Below, piece after piece: positions 10,088-19,223 of a stretch of DNA of 64,000 nt (its first letter is position 1; each line of letters opens with the position of its first letter). This DNA is from Sphingomonas donggukensis (GTDB lineage Bacteria > Pseudomonadota > Alphaproteobacteria > Sphingomonadales > Sphingomonadaceae). The position numbers and the translations under genes are program-made. The notes beneath the pieces were generated by a model. That model saw nothing but the letters and a program-made list of their open reading frames with translations. It did not search any database and was not told the origin of the DNA. The stretch is from the NCBI RefSeq assembly GCF_023674425.1, contig NZ_CP098401.1:930001-994000 (forward strand). Reading direction: 5' to 3'.

Positions 10088-11560
10088 ATGAAACTCGCCT
10101 TCGCCGCCGCCGTCCCCGTCGACTGCCCGCTCGTCCTGCTGCCCGTCGCGAAGGGCGCGCTGGCGGACGCCGACCTGTCGTCGCTCGGCACGCGCGCCGC
10201 CGGCTTCGTGGGCGAAGCGGCGAAGGCTGCGGCGTTCGAGGGCGAAGCCGGGTCGATCGCGGAATTCTACGCGCCGGGCGACGACGATGGCCTCAACCGC
10301 GTCGCGCTGGTGGGGGTCGGCGGCGGCGAGGCGGCGGACTGGGAGAAGGCCGGCGGCGCGGTGACCGCACGCTACTTGGTCGGCGGGCCGGCGACGCTGG
10401 CGATCGACCTGGGCGACGTGGATGTGGCGGCGGGCTCGGTGGCGCGGTTCGGCGCGGCGATCGTCCAGCGCGGATGGCGCTATGACGTGTATCGCACCAC
10501 GCTGGCCGACAAGAAGAAGCCGTCGCTGACCGCGGTGACGATCGTCGGCGCGTCGGATGCGGCGCAGGCGGGCTGGGCCGACCAGGACGCGGTGAACCAG
10601 GGCATGGAGCTGACCCGCACGTTGGTCACCGAGCCGGCGAATATCCTCTATCCGGAGAGCTTCGTCGAGCGCGTGACCGCGTCGGTCGAAGGACTGGGGC
10701 TGAGCGTCGAGGTGCTCGACGAAGCGGCGATGACCGCACTCGGCATGGGATCGCTGCTGTGCGTCAGCCAGGGGTCGCGGCGCGAGGCGCGGTTGCTGGC
10801 GCTGAAGTGGAACGGCGGCGGCGATGCCGCCCCGACCGCGCTGGTCGGCAAGGGCGTGACGTTCGACACCGGCGGTATCTCGATCAAGCCCGCCGCCGGC
10901 ATGGAAGACATGAAGTGGGACATGGGCGGTGCCGGCGCGGTCGCGGGCGCGATGAAGACGCTCGCGCTGCGCAAGGCGAAGGCGAACGTCATCGGCGTGA
11001 TGGGGCTGGTCGAGAACATGCCCGACGGCGCGGCGACGCGGCCCGGTGACGTCGTGACGTCGATGTCGGGGCAGACGATCGAGGTCATCAACACCGATGC
11101 CGAGGGGCGGCTGGTGTTGTGCGACGCGGTCACCTGGGTCCAGCGGACGCACAAGCCGGCGACGATCGTCGACCTCGCCACGCTGACCGGCGCGATGATC
11201 GTCAGCCTGGGCAATGAATATGGCGGGCTGTTCGCCAACGACGAGGATCTGGCGCGCGACCTGCTCGACGCCAGCGCCGCATCGGGCGACAAATTGTGGC
11301 GCTTCCCGCTCGCCGATGCCTATGACAAGCTGATCGACAGCCCGATCGCCGACATGAAGAACGTCGGCCCGCGCGGTGCCGGGTCGATCACCGCGGCGCA
11401 GTTCATCAAGCGGTTCGTGGACGAGGGCGTGCGCTGGGCGCATCTCGACATCGCCGGCATGGTGTGGTCGGACAAGGACGGCACGCATTACGGCAAGGGC
11501 GCGACCGGCTACGGCGTGCGCCTGCTCGACCGGTTCGTGCGGGACGCGCTCGAAAAGTAA
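10088..11560 (+). CDS. pepA: Leucyl aminopeptidase (M17)
   Basis: Cytosolic hexameric di-metal aminopeptidase releasing N-terminal residues from peptides. 490 residues, usual size. The C-terminal catalytic domain shows GKGVTFDTGG with a metal-binding Asp, the catalytic Lys region SIKPAAGMEDMKWDMGGA, and the diagnostic NTDAEGRL at residues 335-342. N-terminal macro-like domain is variable, as usual. The ATG at 10088 gives a standard N-terminus. holC starts directly after the stop codon, an arrangement widespread in proteobacteria. Confidence 0.96.
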   Translation: MKLAFAAAVPVDCPLVLLPVAKGALADADLSSLGTRAAGFVGEAAKAAAFEGEAGSIAEFYAPGDDDGLNRVALVGVGGGEAADWEKAGGAVTARYLVGGPATLAIDLGDVDVAAGSVARFGAAIVQRGWRYDVYRTTLADKKKPSLTAVTIVGASDAAQAGWADQDAVNQGMELTRTLVTEPANILYPESFVERVTASVEGLGLSVEVLDEAAMTALGMGSLLCVSQGSRREARLLALKWNGGGDAAPTALVGKGVTFDTGGISIKPAAGMEDMKWDMGGAGAVAGAMKTLALRKAKANVIGVMGLVENMPDGAATRPGDVVTSMSGQTIEVINTDAEGRLVLCDAVTWVQRTHKPATIVDLATLTGAMIVSLGNEYGGLFANDEDLARDLLDASAASGDKLWRFPLADAYDKLIDSPIADMKNVGPRGAGSITAAQFIKRFVDEGVRWAHLDIAGMVWSDKDGTHYGKGATGYGVRLLDRFVRDALEK

Positions 11561-12001
11561 ATGCAGGTCGATTTCTATCACCTCGTCGCCTCGCCGCTGG
11601 AGCGAGTGCTGCCGCGCATCGCCGAGAAGGTGGTGGAGGGCGGCGGGCGGCTGGTGGTCGTGGCGGGCGACGCCGGGCAGCGCAGCGTGGTCGACCGGTT
11701 CCTGTGGACCTACACGCCGGAAAGCTTCCTGCCGCACGGTCAGGCGGGCGGCGAGGGCGACGCGGAGCAGCCGGTGTTGATCGCCGACACCGCCACCGCG
11801 ACCAACGCCGCGCGCAACGTCGCGATCGTCGATGGGGTGTGGCGGGACGAGGCTCTCACGTTCGACCGGGCGTTCCACTTCTTCGACGAGGACAGCGTCG
11901 GCGCGGCGCGGGTCGCGTGGAAGGCACTGGCCGAGCGCGAAGGCGTCGAGCGGCGCTACTGGAAGCAGGACGAGAACGGGCGCTGGACACAGGCCGCCTG
12001 A
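11561..12001 (+). CDS. holC: DNA polymerase III chi subunit
   Basis: Subunit of the clamp-loader complex that contacts single-strand binding protein. 146 residues, MQVDFYHLVASPLERVLPRI at the start, then LLVV-type strand, VDRFLWTYTPESFLPHG and VLIADT blocks typical of HolC. It begins on the base after the pepA stop codon, so it is surely co-transcribed with pepA and probably translationally coupled. No odd features. Confidence 0.93.
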   Translation: MQVDFYHLVASPLERVLPRIAEKVVEGGGRLVVVAGDAGQRSVVDRFLWTYTPESFLPHGQAGGEGDAEQPVLIADTATATNAARNVAIVDGVWRDEALTFDRAFHFFDEDSVGAARVAWKALAEREGVERRYWKQDENGRWTQAA

Positions 12002-12079
12002 CGGTTGCCAATTCCGCCGCCCACTCCTAGAGCGCGGCCAGTTTTTCCACAGCCTCAAACACAGGAGCCCGTGACCGTC

Positions 12080-12502
12080 ATGGCCGCGAACCGTACCTTT
12101 TCGATCATCAAGCCCGATGCCACCCGCCGCAACCTGACCGGTGCGGTCACCAAGATGCTGGAGGACGGCGGCCTGCGCGTCGTCGCGTCCAAGCGCATCC
12201 AGATGACCCGCGAGCAGGCCGAAGGCTTCTACGCGGTCCACAAGGAGCGTCCGTTCTTCAACGACCTGGTCGACTTCATGATCTCCGGCCCGGTCGTCGT
12301 GCAGGTGCTGGAGGGCGAGAACGCCATGCAGCGCAACCGCGACATCATGGGCGCGACCAACCCCGAGAATGCCGACGCCGGCACGATCCGCAAGGAAATC
12401 GCCGAGTCGATCGAGGCCAATTCGGTCCACGGTTCGGACAGCGACGAGAATGCCGCGATCGAGATCGCGTACTTCTTCAAGCCCGAAGAGATCGTCGGCT
12501 GA
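12080..12502 (+). CDS. ndk: Nucleoside diphosphate kinase
   Basis: Transfers the gamma phosphate of NTPs to NDPs through a phosphohistidine. 140 residues, exactly the family length. Signatures: [12 protein letters not shown] at the N-terminus, [28 protein letters not shown], and the active-site NSVHGSDS with His117. The ATG at 12080 gives the canonical [14 protein letters not shown] start. AGGAG at 12063-12067 is 12 bases from this ATG but only 3 from GTG 12071, so a start three codons earlier is possible. Followed by a palindromic repeat and convergent genes. Confidence 0.96.
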   Translation: MAANRTFSIIKPDATRRNLTGAVTKMLEDGGLRVVASKRIQMTREQAEGFYAVHKERPFFNDLVDFMISGPVVVQVLEGENAMQRNRDIMGATNPENADAGTIRKEIAESIEANSVHGSDSDENAAIEIAYFFKPEEIVG

Positions 12503-12512
12503 TCCGAACCCC

Positions 12513-12582
12513 CCGTTCGGCCTGAGCGAAGTCGAAGGCCATGCGTCTCACGCTGTGCTTCGACTTCGCTCAGCACGAACGG
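12513..12582. repeat. CCGTTCG...CGAACGG palindromic repeat, copy 1
   Basis: 70-bp imperfect hairpin between the convergent ndk and a minus-strand gene. Left arm CCGTTCGGCCTGAGCGAAG, right arm with CTTCGCTCAGCACGAACGG. Related copies lie at 47064-47167 and 59756-59837, and a sub-family copy at 61911-61987. Its position suggests it serves as a bidirectional terminator. Confidence 0.8.
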
Positions 12583-12583
12583 A

Positions 12584-13216
12584 TTATGGGCGTACTGCCC
12601 GCGCCAACCGTTTCGCCTCGACCGCCCAGAGCGCGTCGAGGCGGGCGGTGGCGTCGCCCCTGACCCGCTCGCGGAACACGACCCCTTCCAGCTTGAGCGT
12701 GCGGCCGCCGAAGGTGTGGCCCTCGGTCGAAAACACCACATCGTAGATCGCGCGATCGACCGCGGGGCGATCGCCCTCCGCGATGGTCGCGGCGACCAGC
12801 ACCGGCATCCGCCCGCGCACCGCATCGGCGCCGCCATCGGTCAGTTTCAGCACCGCATCGTCGATCCACCCGGCCTCGATCCGCGGCGGCACGATCGTCT
12901 GCTCGGCGGCGATGCCGAGTGCGCGGGGGAAGGTGACGTCTATGCTGGCGACCGCAGGCTGGGCGGGGTCGGCGAGCGCCACCCGGTCGCCGCCGCGCTC
13001 GACCGTGCCGACCAGGCGAGCGGTGGTGGCCTTGCGCGCGTCCCTCGACTGTTCTGCCTGACGCGCCGCGGCATCCTCGCGGCGGTCGGACCAGCCGAGG
13101 TAGAGCGACAGCGCGGCGATCAGCACGCCGGCGACGCCGACGACTTCGGCGAGCGTGATCCAGCGGCGGCGGGTGGCGGCAGCCTCTGCCTTTTCCTGCG
13201 GGGTGTCGGTGCTCAT
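12584..13216 (-). CDS. Membrane-anchored protein of unknown function
   Basis: 210 residues with no family I recognise. A charged N-terminus (about 20 residues) is followed by one transmembrane helix (ITLAEVVGVAGVLIAALSLYLGW), a short coiled-coil-like segment rich in Arg/Gln/Ala (about 45-68), and a mixed alpha/beta domain that by topology would be periplasmic. The last part has ARLDALWAVEAKRLARA. Start ATG overlaps the end of the yjbR-like gene by 4 bases (ATGA), so it is the last gene of a purN-yjbR-this operon. It may respond to envelope state, but nothing in the sequence shows how. Confidence 0.75.
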   Translation of the reverse strand: MSTDTPQEKAEAAATRRRWITLAEVVGVAGVLIAALSLYLGWSDRREDAAARQAEQSRDARKATTARLVGTVERGGDRVALADPAQPAVASIDVTFPRALGIAAEQTIVPPRIEAGWIDDAVLKLTDGGADAVRGRMPVLVAATIAEGDRPAVDRAIYDVVFSTEGHTFGGRTLKLEGVVFRERVRGDATARLDALWAVEAKRLARAVRP

Positions 13217-13590
13217 CGCCCGCCCATCTCCAGCAGGCGCCGGGGCGCGACCATTTCCCAGCTTTGCGCGACGCGGTCGGCGATGTGATCCCAGTCGGTG
13301 CCGGGCGCATCGGTGCGGATCGCGATCCAGCCCGATGGGCCGAGATAGGGTGGCTTGTAGTAAAGCGCGGGGTCGCGATCGATCAGGTCGGCCATCTCGT
13401 CCGCGCCGCTGGTTTTCACCATCACGGCGGTTTCGCCGTCGCCGTGGTGGTCGTGCCAGATGTAGGCGAAGAACTTGCCGCCCTCGATATGGAAACCGGG
13501 CGAGCCGTGGGAGGTGCGCTCGGCGGCTTCGGGCAAGGCCAGCGCGATCGCGCGCAGGCGCTCCAGATCGGCGTTGTAATCGGGGCTCAT
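13213..13590 (-). CDS. MmcQ/YjbR family protein
   Basis: 125-residue protein of the MmcQ/YjbR family, a cytosolic fold related to DNA-binding and phage-derived small domains with no firm biochemical role. Typical elements: LRAIALALPEAAERTSHGSP near the N-terminus, a central FAYIWHDHHGDGETAVMVK strand pair, and the tail GWIAIRTDAPGTDWDHIADRV followed by a helix. Overlaps purN upstream and the membrane-protein gene downstream by 4 bases each, so all three are probably translated in a coupled way. Confidence 0.85.
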   Translation of the reverse strand: MSPDYNADLERLRAIALALPEAAERTSHGSPGFHIEGGKFFAYIWHDHHGDGETAVMVKTSGADEMADLIDRDPALYYKPPYLGPSGWIAIRTDAPGTDWDHIADRVAQSWEMVAPRRLLEMGGR

Positions 13591-14144
13591 CGGGTCACGA
13601 ACTCCGCAAGGACCTTGGGATAGAGCAAATGCTCGGCGGCGAGCACCCGTTCCGCGAGCGCGTCGGGCGTGTCGCCGGGCAGGATCGGTACGCGCGCCTG
13701 GCCGAGCACGGCGCCGCCATCGAGCTCCTCGGTCACGACATGCACCGAGCAGCCGCCATGCGCGTCGCCCGCTGCGATCGCGCGGGCGTGCGTGTCGAGC
13801 CCCTTGTAGGCGGGCAGGAGCGAGGGGTGGATGTTGACGATGCTCCCCCGCCAGCGCGCGACGAATTCGTCTGACAGCAGCCGCATATAGCCGGCGAGCG
13901 CGATGGTATCGACGCCGTTGGCGCGGAATATCGCGTCGAACGATGCCTCTCGCGCAATCTTTCCGGGCGGCCCGACGAACACCGGGATGCCATTGGCGGC
14001 GGCATGGGCGAGGCCAGCAGCATCGGCCTTGTCCGAAGCGACGACCGCGACTTCATAGGGGCAGGCCGGATCGCGTGCCGCGGCGACCAGCGCCGCCATG
14101 TTCGATCCGCGGCCCGAGATCAGAACGCCGACGCGGTGCTTCAT
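13587..14144 (-). CDS. purN: Phosphoribosylglycinamide formyltransferase 1
   Basis: Transfers a formyl group from 10-formyl-tetrahydrofolate to GAR in de novo purine synthesis. 185 residues. Catalytic triad is visible: Asn104 and His106 in NIHPSLLPAYKG, and Asp142 in EELDGGAV; GAR-binding ISGRGSNM sits at 9-16. ATG 14144 gives the standard start. In many proteobacteria purN follows purM; purM is not here, and purN instead leads a small operon with yjbR and a membrane protein. Confidence 0.95.
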   Translation of the reverse strand: MKHRVGVLISGRGSNMAALVAAARDPACPYEVAVVASDKADAAGLAHAAANGIPVFVGPPGKIAREASFDAIFRANGVDTIALAGYMRLLSDEFVARWRGSIVNIHPSLLPAYKGLDTHARAIAAGDAHGGCSVHVVTEELDGGAVLGQARVPILPGDTPDALAERVLAAEHLLYPKVLAEFVTR

Positions 14145-14316
14145 GCGGCCTCCGATCGTGGGCTGGTCCGACTCGAAAGGTTCCGCGGAATGGGGTCGTA
14201 TCGAAACTTTCCACCCCCGTGCGCCCCTCGCGCCAAGGGATCAGCAGCGGGTCGCGTGCAGGTCATGTCCTGTCGCTGGCAGATGAAATCCAACTTTACC
14301 AGCGCAATCGCGACGC

Positions 14317-16638
14317 TCACGCCACGCTGACGAAACTGTCCATCACGCGCTTTCGACCCGAGGTTTCGAAGTCGATCTCCAGCTTGTTGCCCTCGATCTC
14401 CGCGATCAGGCCGTAGCCGAATTTTTCGTGAAACACGCGCTGGCCGCGGGAGAGGTCGTCGCGCCCCTTGTTGCCGAGGCTGACAGCGCTGCGCGTCGCT
14501 TCCTTCACGCGCGAGGGTTCGCGCGAGAAGCTACGCGGGGTGTAGGCGCCGCCCGGGTTCTTGACGTCGACGCCCGCGCTCACGCCCGCTGCGCGCTGCC
14601 AACCCGGCCCGCGACCGGTGCCTCGCGCGACATCGGCAAAGGGATCGGCGCGCTCGCTCCAGTTGGCCTGCCACAGGCTGGCGCCGCCGGTCATCGTGGT
14701 CTCGCTGTCGATATGTTCGCCCGGCAATTCGCCGACGAAGCGCGACGGGATCGAGGAATTCCACTGGCCGTAGATGCGGCGGTTGGCGGCGTGGAGGATG
14801 ATCGCGCGTCGGCGGGCGCGGGTAATCGCGACATAAGCGAGGCGGCGCTCCTCCTCCAAACTCGCGACGCCGCCTTCGTCAAGCGAGCGTTGCGAGGGGA
14901 ACAGCCCTTCCTCCCATCCGACCAGGAACACGGTGTCGTATTCCAGCCCCTTGGCGGCATGGATGGTCATGATGGTGACCTTCGCCCCCGTGTCGCGGCC
15001 CTCGTTCTCCATGACGAGGCTGACGTGTTCGAGGAACGCGCCGAGGCTGTCGTATTCCTCCATCGCGCGGACGAGTTCGCCGAGGTTTTCGAGCCGTCCC
15101 GCGGCCTCCGCCGAGCGATCGGCCTCGAGCATCGCGGTATAGCCGCTTTCGTCGAGCAGCTGGCGGGCGAGTTCGGCATGGGGCAGTTCGTCGGCCTTCA
15201 TCCGCCAGCGCGCGAAGTCGCCGACGAGGTTGCCGAGCGACCGCTTGGCCGCGCCGGTCAGCTCGTCGGTATCGAGGATGCGGGCGGCCGCCTCGCTCAT
15301 CGGCACGCCCATCGCGCGCGACAGCTGGTGGATGCGCGCGATCGCCTTGTCGCCGAGGCCGCGCTTGGGGACGTTGACGATGCGTTCGAAGGCGAGGTCG
15401 TCGGCGGGCTGCGCGACCACGCGAAGATAGGCGAGCGCGTCGCGGATTTCGGCGCGTTCGTAGAAGCGGAAACCGCCGACGATGCGGTAGGGGATGCCGG
15501 TCGCGATGAAGCGATCCTCGAACTCGCGGGTCTGGTGCTGGGCGCGCACCAGGATCGCCATGTCGTCGAGCGGCGTGCCGTCGCGACGGCGATCCTCGAT
15601 CTCCTGCGCGACGCGGCGGGCTTCCTCCGGCCCGTCCCAGACGCCGACGACCTTCACCTTCTCGCCGACGTCGATGTCGGTCCAGAGTGTCTTGCCGAGG
15701 CGCCCACCGTTGTTGGCGATGACGCCCGATGCGGCACCGAGGATATGCGGGGTGGAGCGGTAATTCTGTTCGAGGCGGATGACCTTTGCGCCCGGAAAGT
15801 CGCGCTCGAACTTCAGGATGTTCTCTACCTTGGCGCCGCGCCACGAATAGATCGACTGATCGTCGTCGCCGACGCAGGCGATGTTGCGGCGTTCCTGCGC
15901 GAGCAGGCGCAGCCAGAGATACTGGACGCTGTTGGTGTCCTGATACTCGTCGACCATGATGTAGCGGAACCGCTGCTGATACTGCTCCAGCACGTCGCGG
16001 TGATCGCGCAGGATGGTGAGCATGTGGAGCAGCAGGTCGCCGAAGTCGCAGGCGTTCAGCGCCTTCAACCGGTCCTGATAGGCGCGGTACATTTCCTGCC
16101 CGCGGCCGTTGGCGTAGAGCTCGCTCTCGCCGGCATCGATGTCCTTGGGAGTCAGCCCCTTGTTCTTCCACCCGTCGATGATTCCGGCGAGGCTGCGCGC
16201 GGGAAACCGCTTCTCGTCGATATCGGCGGCGAGGATCAGGCTTTTGAGCAGGCGCAGCTGGTCGTCGGTGTCGAGAATGGTGAAGTTCGATTTCAGCCCG
16301 ACCAGTTCGGCATGGCGACGCAACATCTTCGCGCCGATCGCGTGGAAGGTACCGAGCCACGGCATCCCCTCCACCATGTCGCCGACCAGTGCACCGACGC
16401 GGTGGCGCATTTCCTTCGCCGCCTTGTTGGTGAAGGTGACGCTGAGGATTTCGGATGGGTAGGCCTTGCGTGTGTAGAGCAGGTGCGCGAGCCGCGCGGT
16501 GAGCGCCGCGGTCTTGCCGGTGCCGGCGCCGGCGAGGACCAGCACGGGGCCGTCGGTGGTCAGCACCGCCTCCCGCTGGGGCGCGTTCAGGCCGCGGAGA
16601 TAGGGCGGGTCGTCTTGCGAGGGGGCAGGCGCGGTCAT
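14317..16638 (-). CDS. UvrD/PcrA-type ATP-dependent 3'-5' DNA helicase
   Basis: Superfamily 1A helicase used in nucleotide excision and mismatch repair and in removing blocks ahead of forks. 773 residues. Motifs in order: Q-motif GLNAPQREAV, Walker A AGAGTGKT (Lys42), TFTNKAAKEM, VDEYQDTN, GDDDQSIYSWRGA, LEQNYRST, TIHAAKGLEYDTVFLVGWEEG and YVAITRAR. The C-terminus has the Tudor-like GQRVFHEKFGYGLI module that binds RNA polymerase in PcrA/UvrD. ATG 16638 (MTAPAPSQDD) is preferred over 16674 since similarity begins just after it. The 172 bases downstream, before purN, show nothing recognisable. Confidence 0.95.
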   Translation of the reverse strand: MTAPAPSQDDPPYLRGLNAPQREAVLTTDGPVLVLAGAGTGKTAALTARLAHLLYTRKAYPSEILSVTFTNKAAKEMRHRVGALVGDMVEGMPWLGTFHAIGAKMLRRHAELVGLKSNFTILDTDDQLRLLKSLILAADIDEKRFPARSLAGIIDGWKNKGLTPKDIDAGESELYANGRGQEMYRAYQDRLKALNACDFGDLLLHMLTILRDHRDVLEQYQQRFRYIMVDEYQDTNSVQYLWLRLLAQERRNIACVGDDDQSIYSWRGAKVENILKFERDFPGAKVIRLEQNYRSTPHILGAASGVIANNGGRLGKTLWTDIDVGEKVKVVGVWDGPEEARRVAQEIEDRRRDGTPLDDMAILVRAQHQTREFEDRFIATGIPYRIVGGFRFYERAEIRDALAYLRVVAQPADDLAFERIVNVPKRGLGDKAIARIHQLSRAMGVPMSEAAARILDTDELTGAAKRSLGNLVGDFARWRMKADELPHAELARQLLDESGYTAMLEADRSAEAAGRLENLGELVRAMEEYDSLGAFLEHVSLVMENEGRDTGAKVTIMTIHAAKGLEYDTVFLVGWEEGLFPSQRSLDEGGVASLEEERRLAYVAITRARRRAIILHAANRRIYGQWNSSIPSRFVGELPGEHIDSETTMTGGASLWQANWSERADPFADVARGTGRGPGWQRAAGVSAGVDVKNPGGAYTPRSFSREPSRVKEATRSAVSLGNKGRDDLSRGQRVFHEKFGYGLIAEIEGNKLEIDFETSGRKRVMDSFVSVA

Positions 16639-16697
16639 CGGCGAACATCTAGGGAACGTGGCTTGCGAGGGCAACCACGCACGCCTAGCATCGTGCG

Positions 16698-17849
16698 ATG
16701 ATCGTCGATCGCCGCAGCATGCTCGCCGGTGCCGCCGCCCTGGCCGCGCTCCCCACCGCCGCGTTGCGCGCCCAGACCGGGCGAATCTACCGCAATTCGA
16801 TCGCCCTCGACGGGACGCGGGTGTGGATGGCGGCGAAGATCGGGACGCACGGACCCTATTTCTTCATCGTCGATACCGGCGCGACGCTGAGCGTGATCGA
16901 CGACGATCTGGCGCGGACGCTGAAACTGGACGTGATCCGGAAGCGGGCGCTGGTGAAGGGCATTGGCGGGGTGGCGGAATATCCGCTCTACGATGCGCGC
17001 GACGTCACCTTCGCGAGCGGTCTGCGGATCCCGAACATGCCGTTCAACGGGACGAAGGCGCGGCTCGGCAAGGATGCGGTCGGAAGCTTCGGGTCGGGCC
17101 TGTTCACGACCTACGACAGCGATCTCGATTTCGTGAAGGGCGAGTGGCGCGCCTATCCGGAGGGGCGCCCGGACTTTGCCGGCCTGCGCCAGTTGAAATC
17201 GCGTTTCCTGGGCAGCTTCACCAACGGCGACCGGATCTTTGCCGACGCGACGCTCGACGGATTTGCCGGCGAATTCATGCTCGACACCGGGATGCCGGGG
17301 CAAGTCCGGCTGGATGGACGCGCGGCGAAGACGAGCGGACTGTGGTCGGCGGACCGGCCCTATGCGCCGACGGAGGGCCGCGGTTTCGGCCCCGGATCGG
17401 TGTCGATGCGTCTGGTGCGCGTGAAGGATCTGCACCTGGGGCCGATGACGCTGCACCGCCCGATCGTCGCGCTGGAGAAGCCGGGCAGCCCGCTGCACGA
17501 GGGCGACGGCATCATCGGGCTGGGCGTGCTCGGTCGGCTGCACCTGACCACGCAGGTGAGAAGCCGCACGCTGTGGATTGCGCCCAACGGCCTGCCGCCC
17601 CGCGCCGAGGTCTATCCGATGTCGGGGCTGTGGTTCGACCGCAAAGGCGATACGATCACGATCGCGGATGTCGGCACCGGCAGTCCCGCCGCCGCGGCGG
17701 GATTGATGGTCGGGGACCGGATCGGCGGGATCGCATGGAGCGACCTGATCCGCCGCGTCAACGGCCCCGCCGGCAGCGAAGTCGCCTTCACCGCCGAGCG
17801 TGGCGGCCAGCGGCGGGACGTCACGCTGAAGCTTGTCGACTATCTTTGA
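16698..17849 (+). CDS. Exported two-lobed aspartyl protease with PDZ domain
   Basis: 383 residues. The N-terminus (VDRRSMLAGAAALAALPTAA) has a twin-arginine-like signal and an ALRAQ cleavage region, suggesting export. Two clan-AA lobes each carry an active Asp motif: FIVDTGATLSVI (Asp59) and FMLDTGMPG (Asp196), as in pepsin-like proteins with both halves in one chain. A PDZ domain follows at about 310-383 (VGTGSPAAAAGLMVGDRIGGI). Likely a periplasmic peptidase that recognises substrate C-termini. Divergent from uvrD. Substrate unknown. Confidence 0.85.
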   Translation: MIVDRRSMLAGAAALAALPTAALRAQTGRIYRNSIALDGTRVWMAAKIGTHGPYFFIVDTGATLSVIDDDLARTLKLDVIRKRALVKGIGGVAEYPLYDARDVTFASGLRIPNMPFNGTKARLGKDAVGSFGSGLFTTYDSDLDFVKGEWRAYPEGRPDFAGLRQLKSRFLGSFTNGDRIFADATLDGFAGEFMLDTGMPGQVRLDGRAAKTSGLWSADRPYAPTEGRGFGPGSVSMRLVRVKDLHLGPMTLHRPIVALEKPGSPLHEGDGIIGLGVLGRLHLTTQVRSRTLWIAPNGLPPRAEVYPMSGLWFDRKGDTITIADVGTGSPAAAAGLMVGDRIGGIAWSDLIRRVNGPAGSEVAFTAERGGQRRDVTLKLVDYL

Positions 17850-17939
17850 CGTCGGCGCCGGCGCGCGCTTGCCCACTGGTCGCCTTGCTCTATCGTGCGG
17901 TGACGACGGGGAGGGCAGGATGACGAACGGGACGCCGGC

Positions 17940-19220
17940 ATGAGCACGCAGACGCATCGCCGCGTGCTGCTGGCGAGTTTCGTGGGCACGGGGATCGAGT
18001 TCTACGATTTCTACATCTACGCGACCGCGGCGAGCCTGGTGTTCGGGGAGCTGTTCTTTCCCGCGCAGGATCCCGGCCTCGCTCAGATGGCCGCATTCGC
18101 GACGCTGGCGGTGGCGTTCTTCGCGCGACCGGTGGGGGCGGCGTTCTTCGGGCATTTCGGCGACCGGATCGGGCGCAAGTCGACGCTGGTCGCGTCGCTG
18201 CTGACGATGGGGGTTTCGACGACGCTGGTCGCATTCCTGCCGACCTACCACGACGCCGGATGGATCGCGCCGATCGCGCTGTGCGTGCTGCGGTTCGGGC
18301 AGGGCTTCGGCCTGGGCGGCGAATGGGGCGGGGCGGCGTTGCTGGCGGTGGAGAACGCGCCGCCGGGCTGGCGCGCGCGGTTCGGCGCGGCGCCGCAGAT
18401 GGGGGCGCCCGCGGGCTTCATCGCCGCCAACGGGCTATTCCTGCTGCTGGGCGTGCTGCTGACGCCGGAGCAGTTCCGCGACTGGGGCTGGCGCCTGCCG
18501 TTCGCGATCAGCGCGCTGCTGGTGGCGGTGGGCCTGTATATCCGCCTGAAGCTGACCGAGACGCCCGAGTTCGCGCAGTCGCTGCGGCAGGCACCGCCGC
18601 CGAAGGTGCCGCTGGCGGAGCTGGTGCGCAGCCACGGCGGGATGCTGGTCGGTGGCCCGGTCGGAGCGATCGCGTGCTTCGCGACCTATTATGTCGGGAC
18701 GGCGTTCCTGCTGGGGTATGGGACCAAGACGCTCGGCTATTCGATGCAGGCGTTCCTGGGCGTGCAGCTGGGCGCGATCCTGTTCATGGCGGTCGGCATC
18801 TATGCCGCGGCATGGCTGGCCGACCGGCATTTCGACGAGCGGCGGGTGCTGGCGGGCGGGTGTGTCGCGACGATCGTGCTGGGGTTCGTGATTGCGCCGC
18901 TGGTCGAGCATTCGCTGTTCGGCGCGTTCGTTTTCCTGGCGCTGGCGCTGCTGGCGATGGGGTTCGTCTATGGCCCGCTCGGCGCGTGGTTGCCGGGGCT
19001 GTTCCCGCCGCGGGTGCGCTACACGGGCGCGTCGATGACCTTCAACATCGCCGGGGTGCTGGGCGGCGGGCTGACCCCGCTGATCGCGCAGGGGCTGGCA
19101 CTGAAGGGCGGGCTGGCGCCGGTCGGCCTGTACCTGAGCGCGGCGACGGCGGTGAGCCTGGTCGCGCTGTTGCTGCTGAAACCGAAGCCGGTCGCGCCGG
19201 TGGTCCTCGAGGGAGTCTGA
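17940..19220 (+). CDS. MFS transporter, metabolite:H+ symporter (MHS) type
   Basis: 426-residue major facilitator protein with 12 predicted helices. The start LLASFVGTGIEFYDFYIYATAASLVF and the GDRIGRKSTL loop between helices 2 and 3 match the MHS subfamily (shikimate, 2-oxoglutarate, citrate or betaine symporters). FGQGFGLGGEWGGAALLAVE in helix 4-5 is another family mark. Its ATG overlaps the stop of a seven-codon ORF (17920-17943) that has a much better Shine-Dalgarno site, so translation may be coupled. An M20 hydrolase gene starts 3 bases after its stop; together they may import and hydrolyse an acylated amino acid or dipeptide (inference). Confidence 0.9.
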   Translation: MSTQTHRRVLLASFVGTGIEFYDFYIYATAASLVFGELFFPAQDPGLAQMAAFATLAVAFFARPVGAAFFGHFGDRIGRKSTLVASLLTMGVSTTLVAFLPTYHDAGWIAPIALCVLRFGQGFGLGGEWGGAALLAVENAPPGWRARFGAAPQMGAPAGFIAANGLFLLLGVLLTPEQFRDWGWRLPFAISALLVAVGLYIRLKLTETPEFAQSLRQAPPPKVPLAELVRSHGGMLVGGPVGAIACFATYYVGTAFLLGYGTKTLGYSMQAFLGVQLGAILFMAVGIYAAAWLADRHFDERRVLAGGCVATIVLGFVIAPLVEHSLFGAFVFLALALLAMGFVYGPLGAWLPGLFPPRVRYTGASMTFNIAGVLGGGLTPLIAQGLALKGGLAPVGLYLSAATAVSLVALLLLKPKPVAPVVLEGV

Positions 19221-19223
19221 CCC

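Noticed and set aside
9764-12430. 888-codon minus-strand frame opposite pepA-holC-ndk
   Set aside because: His/Asp/Gly-rich shadow with no motif; pepA, holC and ndk are all well supported on the plus strand.
14145-14316. A gene or RNA in the 172-base purN-uvrD gap
   Set aside because: No credible frame, hairpin or repeat was found there.
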